Positions 17,500 through 25,615 of a DNA stretch of 61,402 nt are shown piece by piece; position 1 is the stretch's first letter; each line of letters opens with the position of its first letter. The stretch comes from Sphingomonas sp. Leaf412. GTDB lineage: Bacteria > Pseudomonadota > Alphaproteobacteria > Sphingomonadales > Sphingomonadaceae. The stretch is from positions 699,656-761,057 of the forward strand of contig NZ_LMQP01000001.1 in NCBI RefSeq assembly GCF_001425405.1, in the 5' to 3' direction. Under the pieces are notes generated by a model that worked only from the letters and a program-made list of their open reading frames with translations, did no database searches and was not told the origin of the DNA. The position numbers were made by a program, and so were the translations under genes.

Positions 17500-19053
17500 G
17501 TGTCGCGTCGCGCCGCCATCCTCGCCCTGCTCCTGTCCCCCGCCGCGGCGCGTGCGGACACGCTGGCCGATGCGATCGTCGACGCCTATCGCAACAATCC
17601 GCAACTCCAGGCGCAGCGCGCCGAACTGCGCGCGCTGGACGAAGGCGTGATCCAGGCGGGCGCCCCCTATCGCATGAGCGCGGACGCGACGGCGACGATC
17701 GGCTACAACGAACGGCTGCAACGCAGCGCCTTCCTCGAAGGCTTCTCCCGCTTCGAGCAGCGGTCGATGGGCGCGTCGGTGTCGGTCGCGCAACTGCTCA
17801 GCAGCGGCGGCCGCACCGCCGCGCAGGTATCCGCCGCGGAGGCCGACGTGCTGGCCGGGCGGGAACGGCTGCGCGAGGCGGAGAACCAGACGCTGTTCCA
17901 GGTCGTCGATTCCTACGTCGCGGTCCGCCGCGACCTGGAACTGGTCGACATCCAGTCGCGCTCGGTCGCGTCGTACCAGCGGCAGGTGGCGCAGGCGCGC
18001 ACGCGCGAGCGCGAGGGCGACCTGACGCGGACCGACGTCGCGCAGGCGGAGGCGCAACTGCTCATCATCCAGGCCGCGCTGGCGCAGACGCAGGCCAGCC
18101 TGGAACAGAGCCGCTCGCGCTTCGCCGCCGTGGTCGGCCGCAACCCCGGGCCGCTGGAACCGCCCCCGCCGCTGCCCGGCGTGCCCGGATCGATCGACCT
18201 GGGCTATTCGCTGGCGGAGCGCGAGAGCCCGCTGCTGTGGCAGGCGATCCTGGCGGAGCGCGGCAGTCGCCACCGCATCGCCGCCGAACGGGCGGAGCGC
18301 CACCCGACGATCAGCGCGCAGGGCAGCTACGGCTACGTCAACCCGCTGGGATATCAGGTCCGCGACCTGGGCCGGACCCTGTCGGGCGGCATCACCGTCA
18401 CCGTCCCGCTGCTGACCCAGGGAGTCGTCGGATCGCGCGTCCGCGCCGCGATCGCGCAGCAGCAGTCCGCCGCCCATCTGGTCGAGGAGGCGCGGCGCAA
18501 CGTCGACGCGGGCCTGCTCAATTCGTGGAACCAGACCGTCACCGCGGAGCGCCAGATCGGCAGCGGCGAGGCGGCCGTCGTGGCGGCGCGCACCGCGCTG
18601 GACGGCGTGAAACGGGGATTCGCGGAAGGATTCCGGTCGAACTTCGAACTGATCGATTCCGAGCAGCGGCTGCTGAACGCGCAGGTCATAGTCGCGAACG
18701 CCCGCTACGGCTTGTACGCCGGGCAGGCGACGCTGCTGGCGCTGCTGGGCCGGCTACAGGCCGCGACGCTGGTCCCCGATGCGCCGCAATACGACCCCGC
18801 GGCGAACCTGAAGCACAATCGCGCGTGGCAGTTCGGGCCGTTCGAACCGTTGCTGCACGTCCTGGACCGTCCGCAACAGGCGAGCGACCGGTCGCGCGCC
18901 GCGCCGGTACCCGCCGCGCCCGCGGACCCGCGCATCGCCCCGGCCCCGGCCCCGGCCCCGGCGCAGGGCGGCGCGACCGATCGCCCGCTCGCCCGCGCGC
19001 TGCCCTTGTCCGACCCGATTCTGCCACCCGTCATCCCACAGGAGAAGCCATGA
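17500..19053 (+). CDS. TolC-family outer-membrane exit channel
   Basis: A 517-residue outer-membrane efflux protein of the type I secretion TolC kind. A short signal (RRAAILALLLSPAAARADT) precedes two repeats of the coiled-coil fold, seen in TLADAIVDAYRNNPQLQAQR near the N-terminus and in long Ala/Gln/Arg-rich helices. SSGGRTAAQVSAAEADV and FAEGFRSNFELIDSEQRLL are typical loop-helix borders. The last 70 residues form a Pro/Ala-rich tail with an APAPAPAPA tract, beyond the usual end. GTG 17500 has GGAG nine bases ahead; GTG 17476 is the alternative. It ends in an ATGA overlap with the PEPxxWA gene. Confidence 0.9.
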   Translation: MSRRAAILALLLSPAAARADTLADAIVDAYRNNPQLQAQRAELRALDEGVIQAGAPYRMSADATATIGYNERLQRSAFLEGFSRFEQRSMGASVSVAQLLSSGGRTAAQVSAAEADVLAGRERLREAENQTLFQVVDSYVAVRRDLELVDIQSRSVASYQRQVAQARTREREGDLTRTDVAQAEAQLLIIQAALAQTQASLEQSRSRFAAVVGRNPGPLEPPPPLPGVPGSIDLGYSLAERESPLLWQAILAERGSRHRIAAERAERHPTISAQGSYGYVNPLGYQVRDLGRTLSGGITVTVPLLTQGVVGSRVRAAIAQQQSAAHLVEEARRNVDAGLLNSWNQTVTAERQIGSGEAAVVAARTALDGVKRGFAEGFRSNFELIDSEQRLLNAQVIVANARYGLYAGQATLLALLGRLQAATLVPDAPQYDPAANLKHNRAWQFGPFEPLLHVLDRPQQASDRSRAAPVPAAPADPRIAPAPAPAPAQGGATDRPLARALPLSDPILPPVIPQEKP

Positions 19054-19598
19054 CGATCGTCCGTCCGCTGATCGCCGCCGCCGCCGTCGCGGTCGCCCTT
19101 CCGCATCCCGCCCTCGCCGCGGACCTGCTGTACTCGCTCGCGCCCACGGGCGGGCCGGGCTATCGCGCGAGCTGGCGGATGCCCGCGACGCCGGAGCCGA
19201 CGCAGTGGGTCGTCGGCGAGGGCTTCGCGATCGAGCGCGTCGCGGGCGACTTTCCGCGGTCGACCGGCGGCGAGGCGTATCTCGATTTCTTTTCCGCGGC
19301 GAACGGCGGCGGGCTCACGATCTCCGACGCCGACGGGCCGCGCATCCTCGCGACCCTGTTCGGCGCGCAGCTGTACACCGGGAGCGAGGCGGCGCCGACG
19401 ATGCTGAGCGGGTCGTTCACGCTCACCGCCGGCCGCGCGGGCGGGCAGCGATACACGCTGCGCGTCGTCGATGCCGCCGCCGCGGTCCCCGAGCCGGCGA
19501 CGTGGCTGATGATGATCGCCGGGTTCGGGCTGGTCGGCGGGATGCTGCGCACCCGCTACCGCGTGACCGTGCGCCGCCCGGCTTCCTTCCGTCGCTGA
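19050..19598 (+). CDS. PEPxxWA-CTERM sorting-domain protein
   Basis: A 182-residue exported protein. The signal peptide is MTIVRPLIAAAAVAVALPHP ending in ALAA. The middle 120 residues are rich in Gly, Thr and aromatic residues with no family I recognise. The C-terminus has VPEPATWLMMIAGFGLVGG followed by basic residues, the PEPxxWA-CTERM tripartite signal recognised by exosortase-like enzymes in sphingomonads. It overlaps the TolC gene (ATGA, ribosome site AGGAG) and lies 8 bases before the ABC exporter, so it is fully inside the secretion operon. It might anchor, fold or inhibit the secreted protease. No exosortase is in the window. Confidence 0.85.
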   Translation: MTIVRPLIAAAAVAVALPHPALAADLLYSLAPTGGPGYRASWRMPATPEPTQWVVGEGFAIERVAGDFPRSTGGEAYLDFFSAANGGGLTISDADGPRILATLFGAQLYTGSEAAPTMLSGSFTLTAGRAGGQRYTLRVVDAAAAVPEPATWLMMIAGFGLVGGMLRTRYRVTVRRPASFRR

Positions 19599-19606
19599 AA
19601 GTCCCG

Positions 19607-21352
19607 ATGCCGATGCCGCACCGTCCCAGCCCCAATCCCGTGACCGCGGCCCTGCGCGGCGCGCGGCGGCATTTCGTGCTCGCCGCGGTGTTCAGCGGCT
19701 TCGTGAACCTGCTGTACCTGGTGCCGTCGATCTTCATGCTCCAGGTCTACGACCGCGTGGTGCCGACGCGCGGTGCCGCCACGCTGCTGTTCCTGATCCT
19801 GATCCTCGCGCTGTCGCTGATCGTGTTGTCGGTGCTGGACGTCGCGCGGATGCGGTTGCTGCTGCGCGCCAGCGTCCGGCTGGAAAAGCGGGCCGCGGCG
19901 CCGATCCTGCACCGGATCCTGGGTGCGGGATCGGCGTCGCCGGGGGATCGCGCGGCGGCGATCCGCAATTTCGACGTGCTGCGCGGCGTGCTGACGGGCC
20001 CCGCGATCCTGGCGCTGTTCGATGCGCCGTGGGCGCCGATCTACATCGCGGTCTGTTTCCTCCTGCACCCGTGGCTCGGCGCGTTCGCGCTGTTCGCCTC
20101 GGTGTTGCTGGCCGCGGTCGCGCTGCTCAGCGAACAGATGACGAAGCGCGCCGCGGCCGAGACGCAGATGCGGTCGGCGGTGCAGGGGCGGATGCAGGAT
20201 TATGCGGTGCAGGCGGCGGAGGTCGGGCGCGTGCTGGGCATGCGCGACACGATCGTGCGGTTGCAACTGAACGACCGCGCCGATCTGGTCGCGCGGCAGG
20301 GGCAGCTGGCGGAGACGTCGGGGGCGTTCCTGGCCGTCACCAAGTTCCTGCGGCAGTTGTTCCAGTCGCTCGCGCTCGCGCTGGGCGCGTGGCTGGCGAT
20401 CAACCAGTCGATATCGATGGGGGCGATCTTCGCCGCCTCGCTGCTGGTCGGACGCGCCCTGGCGCCGGTCGAGCAGATCCTGGGATCGTGGAAGAACGTC
20501 CTGTCGGCCCGGGCGGCCTATGCCGGACTGTCGGCATTCCTGCGCCTGCCCGACGACACCGCGCCGCGCACCGCGCTGCCGCGATCGCGCGGGGCGGTGA
20601 CCGTCGCGGGCGTCAGCGTCCGCGCGCCGGGCAGCGAGCGGTTGCTGCTGGACGATGTCGGCTTCTCGGTCTCGCCGGGAGAGATCGTCGCGCTGATCGG
20701 GCCGAGCGGGGCGGGCAAGTCGACGCTGCTGCGCGTCATCGCCGGAGCGATCGCGCCCGATCGCGGCGAGGTGCGCATCGACGGCACCAGCCTGGCCGAC
20801 TGGGACCGGGAGGCGCTGGGCGCCAGCGTCGGCTACACGCCGCAGACCCCGACGCTGTTTCCCGCGACGGTATCGGCCAACATCTCGCGCTTCGCGGCCG
20901 CGCGCGGCGGCGACGCGCCGGCCGACCTCGACGCGATGGTCGTGGACGCCGCGATGCGGGCGGGCGCGCACGAGACGATCCAGCGTTTCGCACAAGGATA
21001 TGACACGATGCTGACGATCCGCGAGGCGGGCGGCCTGTCCGCCGGGCAACGCCAGCTGGTATCGCTGTCGCGGGCCTTGTTCGGCAACCCGTCGCTGCTG
21101 CTGCTCGACGAGCCCAATGCGCATCTCGACGTCAACGGCGAGGCCGCGCTGATGAAGACCATGGCCACCCTGCGCGCGCAGGGCGTCGCGATCGTCGTGT
21201 CGACGCATCGTCCCAGCCTCCTCCAGGTGGCCGACCGGATGCTGCTGGTGCGCGACGGCACGGTCACGCCGATCGATCCGGCGGAGATGAAGCCGCCCGC
21301 CCGATCGTCCGGCGCGGTCGCCGCGACCGGCGGCCAGGGAGCGGGGGCATGA
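19607..21352 (+). CDS. Type I secretion ABC permease/ATPase (PrtD-like)
   Basis: A 581-residue half-transporter. Six transmembrane helices (FVNLLYLVPSIFMLQVYDRV near the N-terminus is the hallmark of this class) are followed by a nucleotide-binding domain with Walker A GPSGAGKST, signature LSAGQRQLVSLSRA and Walker B LLLLDEPN. There is no C39 peptidase or C39-like domain, which matches the PrtD/HasD branch that exports RTX proteases and hemophores without leader cleavage. It starts eight bases after the PEPxxWA gene and overlaps the HlyD gene by four bases. With the TolC and HlyD partners it should recognise the C-terminus of the S8-RTX protease. Confidence 0.93.
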   Translation: MPMPHRPSPNPVTAALRGARRHFVLAAVFSGFVNLLYLVPSIFMLQVYDRVVPTRGAATLLFLILILALSLIVLSVLDVARMRLLLRASVRLEKRAAAPILHRILGAGSASPGDRAAAIRNFDVLRGVLTGPAILALFDAPWAPIYIAVCFLLHPWLGAFALFASVLLAAVALLSEQMTKRAAAETQMRSAVQGRMQDYAVQAAEVGRVLGMRDTIVRLQLNDRADLVARQGQLAETSGAFLAVTKFLRQLFQSLALALGAWLAINQSISMGAIFAASLLVGRALAPVEQILGSWKNVLSARAAYAGLSAFLRLPDDTAPRTALPRSRGAVTVAGVSVRAPGSERLLLDDVGFSVSPGEIVALIGPSGAGKSTLLRVIAGAIAPDRGEVRIDGTSLADWDREALGASVGYTPQTPTLFPATVSANISRFAAARGGDAPADLDAMVVDAAMRAGAHETIQRFAQGYDTMLTIREAGGLSAGQRQLVSLSRALFGNPSLLLLDEPNAHLDVNGEAALMKTMATLRAQGVAIVVSTHRPSLLQVADRMLLVRDGTVTPIDPAEMKPPARSSGAVAATGGQGAGA

Positions 21353-22719
21353 GCGCCGCGATGGTCGAGGCGTTCGCGCCGGCCCCGCACGACCTGCCCC
21401 CCGCCGCCGCGCGGTTGCAGGATTCCCCGCGCCGCGCGTCGATCCTGGGCGGCGCGACCGCCATCCTCTTCTTCGTCGTCCTGCTGGGCTGGGCCGCGCT
21501 CAGCCGCCTCGACGCCGCGGCGTTCGGGGAGGGGCAGGTCGTCGTCGCGGGCAATCGCCAGGTCGTGCAGAACCGGAACGGCGGCAATGTCGAGGCGCTG
21601 CTGGTGCGCGACGGCGAGCGCGTCCGCGCGGGCCAGGTGCTGGTGCGCCTCTCGGCGGCCGAGGCGGTGGCCGGCGAGCGCGCGCTGGCGAGCACGGTGA
21701 TCGACCTTCAGGCGCAGCGGGCGCGGCTACAGGCGGAGCTGGAGGGCGGGCCGATCCGCTGGCCCGCGGAGTTCGCCACCGCGGACGCCGCCGATCGCGT
21801 GCTGATCGAGAAGGCGAAGCGATTGCAGCTGGCGCAGGCGCGCGCGCACCGTTCCCTGCTGGCCGCGACCCAGGGGGTTCTGGGCAGTCAGCGCGGCCAG
21901 ATCGCCGAGCAGCGTCGCGGTTTCGACGCGCAGGTCGATGCCACCTCCACGCAGCGTGCATCGCTCCAGGCGCAGCTGGAGAGCACCCGCCGCCTCGCCG
22001 ACCAGGGGGTCGTATCGCGCAACAGCGTCCGCGCGCTGGAACGCTCGATCGCCGAGCTTCGCGGCAGCAACGCGGATTACGTCGCGCGTACCGCGGCGCT
22101 GGGGGAGCAGATCGCGGGCACGCGGCAGCAGGCGGCGGAGGTGGCGCGCAAGTCGATCGACGATGCCGCCGCCTTGTTGCGCGATACGCAGTTCCGGCTG
22201 AACGAGGCGCTGCCGCGACTGGCGGCGGCCCGCGACCAGATGGAACGGACGCTGGTCCGCGCGCCCGTCGGCGGGCGGGTGGTCAACCTGCGCCTGTTCT
22301 CCCCCGGCGCGGTCGTCCAGCCCGGGCAGGAGATACTGGAGATCGTCCCCGACGCCGCGCCGCTGGTCGTCAGCGCGCGGTTCCAGCCCGAGGATATCGA
22401 CGGCGTCTATGCCGGGCGGGTGGCGGAGGTGAAGTTCCTGTCGCTGCACGAACGCGACCTGCCGATGCTGCTGGGCACGATCCGCACGGTATCGGCGGAC
22501 AGCGTGCGCGATCCGGCGACGGGGGCGTCGTTCTTCACCGCCGAACTGGTCGTGCCCGAAAGCGAGGTCGCGCGGCTGCGCCGGGTGCGCGGCGCCGATA
22601 CCGGGATCCGTCCGGGCGTTCCCGTGCAAGTGACCGTGAAACTGCGTCCCCGCACCGCCCTGCAATATTTCCTCGAACCGCTGACCGAGGCGACGACGCG
22701 GTCCTTCCACGAGCGATAG
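21349..22719 (+). CDS. HlyD-type periplasmic adaptor (PrtE-like)
   Basis: A 456-residue membrane fusion protein. A single N-terminal transmembrane helix (ATAILFFVVLLGWAALSRLD) leads to a biotinyl-lipoyl half (VVVAGNRQVVQNRNGGNVEA), a long helical hairpin of about 180 residues, the second lipoyl half (TLVRAPVGGRVVNLRLFSPG) and the C-terminal beta domain (LVVPESEVARLR...GIRPGVPVQVTVK). It bridges the ABC protein and TolC channel. Its ATG overlaps the ABC stop, making it the last gene of the secretion operon. A 10-base-pair hairpin follows three bases after the stop. Confidence 0.93.
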   Translation: MSAAMVEAFAPAPHDLPPAAARLQDSPRRASILGGATAILFFVVLLGWAALSRLDAAAFGEGQVVVAGNRQVVQNRNGGNVEALLVRDGERVRAGQVLVRLSAAEAVAGERALASTVIDLQAQRARLQAELEGGPIRWPAEFATADAADRVLIEKAKRLQLAQARAHRSLLAATQGVLGSQRGQIAEQRRGFDAQVDATSTQRASLQAQLESTRRLADQGVVSRNSVRALERSIAELRGSNADYVARTAALGEQIAGTRQQAAEVARKSIDDAAALLRDTQFRLNEALPRLAAARDQMERTLVRAPVGGRVVNLRLFSPGAVVQPGQEILEIVPDAAPLVVSARFQPEDIDGVYAGRVAEVKFLSLHERDLPMLLGTIRTVSADSVRDPATGASFFTAELVVPESEVARLRRVRGADTGIRPGVPVQVTVKLRPRTALQYFLEPLTEATTRSFHER

Positions 22720-22722
22720 TCT

Positions 22723-22749
22723 AGCCGCCGCCGGAACCGGGCGGCGGCT
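22723..22749. terminator. Hairpin at the end of the secretion operon
   Basis: AGCCGCCGCC and GGCGGCGGCT pair perfectly around a 7-base loop, three bases past the hlyD stop. No T-tract follows, so it may only protect the mRNA end or act with Rho. Confidence 0.45.
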
Positions 22750-22870
22750 TCGGCTCGTCGCGGGATGCGGACGGGGCGGACGGGTACGGCAGGTCGGTTC
22801 TGGAACGGGCGGCACGGGGGGCGGGCGAGGGTTGCGGGCGTAGCCGGCCGATGGCCGTGCGTGGGGCGAC

Positions 22871-23446
22871 GGGTTCTTCGTCACCTACGAATACGACCTG
22901 GCGGGTGCGATGACCGCGGTGCGGGAGAACGGCGGTCCGCTGCTGGCGTCGTACGGGGATGAGGATCTGGGGCGGCGGGTGTCGCGGACGCTGGGGAACG
23001 GGACGAGCACCGGCTACGGCTATGACGGTGCGTCACGGCTGACGGCGCTGACCCTGAACGGGGGAGGGCAGCCGAACGCGGCGGCCTTCGACTACAACCC
23101 CGCGGGCCAGATCGCGAGCCGGACGCTGTCGAACGACGCCTATGGCTGGGCCGGCGCGGTGAACGCGGACCGTGCGTCTGCGGTGAACGGGCTGAACCGG
23201 TATACGGCGTCGGGTGCGGTGGTGCCGACGTACGACGGGCGCGGCAACCTGACGGCGGCCGGCGGAGCGAGCTATCTGTACAACGGCAAGAACCAGCTGT
23301 CTGGGGCGAACGGGACGTACCTATATTACGATGCGGCGGGACGTCTGGACCAGGTGACGCAGTCGAACCTGGTGTTCAGCCACAATGCGCGGATGTACTC
23401 GCCGACGCTGGGCTGTTTCCTGCAAGCCGATCCAATCGGCATCACG
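22871..23446 (+). pseudogene. Rhs/YD-repeat protein remnant
   Basis: An open stretch with YD-repeat features (YEYDLAGAMTAVREN, GYGYDGASRLTALTL, AFDYNPAGQIASRTLS, YDGRGNLTAAGG, YLYNGKNQLSG, YYDAAGRLDQVTQSN). It then jumps from NLVFS to ARMYSPTLGCFLQADPIG, the end of an Rhs core. The normal core has roughly 80-100 residues between these two parts, so an internal deletion is inferred. There is no large N-terminal part, no start signal and no toxin tip; after DPIG the sequence loses meaning. A leftover of a polymorphic-toxin or wall-associated gene, with no visible immunity gene. Confidence 0.8.
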
Positions 23447-23577
23447 CGCCGCCCGTCGCGCCCGCCGCGACGGCCTGAGCGTTCTATCGCGTGGGGCGGC
23501 CGCGCCTTCCATTGCCGGCGGGGAATGTCGCGCCGCTATTGACGCGACCCGTCCGCGGCCCGACTTGAGCCGCATCC

Positions 23578-25392
23578 ATGCCCCCATCCCCCGACACCCC
23601 CCGCACCGCCGATCGTCCGCTCCTGCCCACGCTCCGGCGCTTCCTGCCGGACCTGTGGCCCAGCGACGCGCCGGGGATGCGCGCGCGGGTCGCCGGGGCG
23701 ATGGCATTGGTCGTCTGTTCGAAGCTGGTGCAGGTGTACGGCGCGCCGTTCGCGTTGCAGGCGGCGGTGGACGGGATGGCGGTGCCCACGACGCCGCTGC
23801 ACCTGATCGTCCTGTTCGTCATCGGCTATGCCGCCGCGCGGTTCGGGGCGACCTTGTTCGACAATCTGCGCAACACGGTGTTCGAGCGCGTGGGGCAGGA
23901 GGCGACGCGGCGGCTGGCGACGCGGGTGTTCCGGCACCTGCATCGCCTGTCGCTGCGCTTCCACCTGGAACGGCGCACCGGCGCGGTGACGAAGGTGATC
24001 GAGCGGGGGACGAAGAGCATCGATACGATGCTGTATTTCCTGCTGTTCAACATCGCGCCGACGGTGCTGGAACTGACGCTGGTCCTCGGCATCTTCTGGG
24101 TCAAGTTCGGCTGGCCGCTGGTGGCGGGCACGCTGGCGATGGTGGCGGCGTACATCTGGTTCACGCGCGTCGTCACCGACTGGCGCGCGGCGCTGCGCGA
24201 GCGGATGAACGACCTGGACACCGGGGCGGTGGCGCATGCGGTCGATTCGCTGCTGAATTTCGAGACGGTGAAATATTTCGGCGCGGAGGAGCGCGAGGCG
24301 CGGCGCTACGACAAGGCGGTGCGGTCCTATGCCGATGCCGCGGTGGTGAGCGAGAACAGCCTGGCGTGGCTGAACGTCGGGCAGGCGGCGATCACGAACC
24401 TGATGATGGGCGCCGGCATGGCCTATGTCGCCTGGGGCTGGTCGCAGGGGCGGTTCACCGCGGGCAACGTGGTGCTGGTATCGACGTTGCTGGCGCAATT
24501 GTTCCGGCCGCTCGACCTGCTGGGCATGGTGTACCGCACGATCCGGCAGGGGGTGATCGACATGGGATCGATGTTCGACCTGGTCGACACCCCGCCGGAG
24601 ATCGTCGACGTCCCCCACGCCGCGCCGTTGTCGGTGCCGCGCGGGCATGTGCGGTTCGAGGACGTGCGCTTCGGTTACGACACCGGGATGCCGATCCTGA
24701 AGGGCGTGGACCTGGACGTACCCGCGGGGACGACCCTGGCGGTCGTCGGATCGTCGGGGGCGGGGAAGTCGACGCTGGCCCGGTTGATGTACCGTTTCTA
24801 CGACCTCGATTCGGGGCGCATCACGATCGACGGGCAGGATATCGCGCAGGTGACGCAGGATTCCCTGCGCGCCGCGATCGGGATCGTGCCGCAGGACACG
24901 GTGCTGTTCAACGACACGATCGGGTACAACATCGGGTACGGCCGCGAGGAATCGGACCTGCCCGCGATCCGCGAGGCCGCGCGCGGGGCGGCGATCGCGC
25001 CGTTCATCGAGCGACAGCCGGAGGGATACCAGACGCGCGTGGGCGAACGCGGGCTCAAGCTGTCGGGGGGCGAGAAGCAGCGCGTGGCGATCGCGCGCAC
25101 GTTGCTGAAGAACCCGCCGATCCTGATCCTGGACGAGGCGACGAGCGCCCTGGACAGCCGGACCGAGGCGGAGATCATGGAGACGCTGGAGGCGATCGAG
25201 CGCGGGCGGACCACGATCGTGATCGCGCACCGGCTGTCGACCGTCGTCCATGCCGACCAGATCGTCGTGCTGGAGGCGGGCGAGGTCGTCGAGCGCGGGA
25301 CGCATGCCGAGTTGATGGCGCGGGACGGCGCCTATGCCGGGATGTGGGCGCGACAGGCGAAGGAGCGCGCGGCGGCGCTGGCGGAGGTTTGA
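23578..25392 (+). CDS. Atm1/HMT1-type ABC exporter
   Basis: A 604-residue fused half-transporter. A six-helix membrane domain is followed by an ATPase with Walker A GSSGAGKST, signature LSGGEKQRVAIART and Walker B ILILDEATSALDS. The membrane part carries KVIERGTKSIDTMLYFLLFN and ETVKYFGAEERE, features of the Atm1 branch. Bacterial members export glutathione complexes, linked to heavy-metal tolerance; mitochondrial members serve cytosolic iron-sulfur assembly. It is a single gene after the Rhs remnant and before a repeat. The metal or thiol substrate is unknown. Confidence 0.9.
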   Translation: MPPSPDTPRTADRPLLPTLRRFLPDLWPSDAPGMRARVAGAMALVVCSKLVQVYGAPFALQAAVDGMAVPTTPLHLIVLFVIGYAAARFGATLFDNLRNTVFERVGQEATRRLATRVFRHLHRLSLRFHLERRTGAVTKVIERGTKSIDTMLYFLLFNIAPTVLELTLVLGIFWVKFGWPLVAGTLAMVAAYIWFTRVVTDWRAALRERMNDLDTGAVAHAVDSLLNFETVKYFGAEEREARRYDKAVRSYADAAVVSENSLAWLNVGQAAITNLMMGAGMAYVAWGWSQGRFTAGNVVLVSTLLAQLFRPLDLLGMVYRTIRQGVIDMGSMFDLVDTPPEIVDVPHAAPLSVPRGHVRFEDVRFGYDTGMPILKGVDLDVPAGTTLAVVGSSGAGKSTLARLMYRFYDLDSGRITIDGQDIAQVTQDSLRAAIGIVPQDTVLFNDTIGYNIGYGREESDLPAIREAARGAAIAPFIERQPEGYQTRVGERGLKLSGGEKQRVAIARTLLKNPPILILDEATSALDSRTEAEIMETLEAIERGRTTIVIAHRLSTVVHADQIVVLEAGEVVERGTHAELMARDGAYAGMWARQAKERAAALAEV

Positions 25393-25412
25393 GCGGTTGC
25401 GAGCATCGACAT

Positions 25413-25488
25413 CCGTTCGTCCTGAGCGAAGTCGAAGGGCAGGCGCCGAGGGTCGTGCATGGGCTTCGACTTCGCTCAGCCCGAACGG
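25413..25488. repeat. Intergenic inverted repeat, family C copy 2
   Basis: The arms CCGTTCGTCCTGAGCGAAGT... and ...TCGCTCAGCCCGAACGG match the element at 3543, here just after the Atm1-like gene. Confidence 0.85.
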
Positions 25489-25615
25489 AGGCGGTGCGTC
25501 GGGCAACTTGGTCTTCAACCCCCATTCACCCCGCGATCGGTATCGCCTGTAACGACTTGTCCCCGACGTTCGACCGTTCTAGCCCTATGGCACACCATAT
25601 CCCCGAGGAGCCCCG

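Noticed and set aside
18930..18970. Tandem CCCCGG repeats in the TolC gene considered as a regulatory repeat
   Set aside because: They encode the Pro/Ala tail of the protein in frame and are explained by it.
22765..22962. A 65-codon frame between the secretion operon and the Rhs remnant
   Set aside because: Runs out of frame into the Rhs-like sequence and has a low-complexity Arg/Gly composition.
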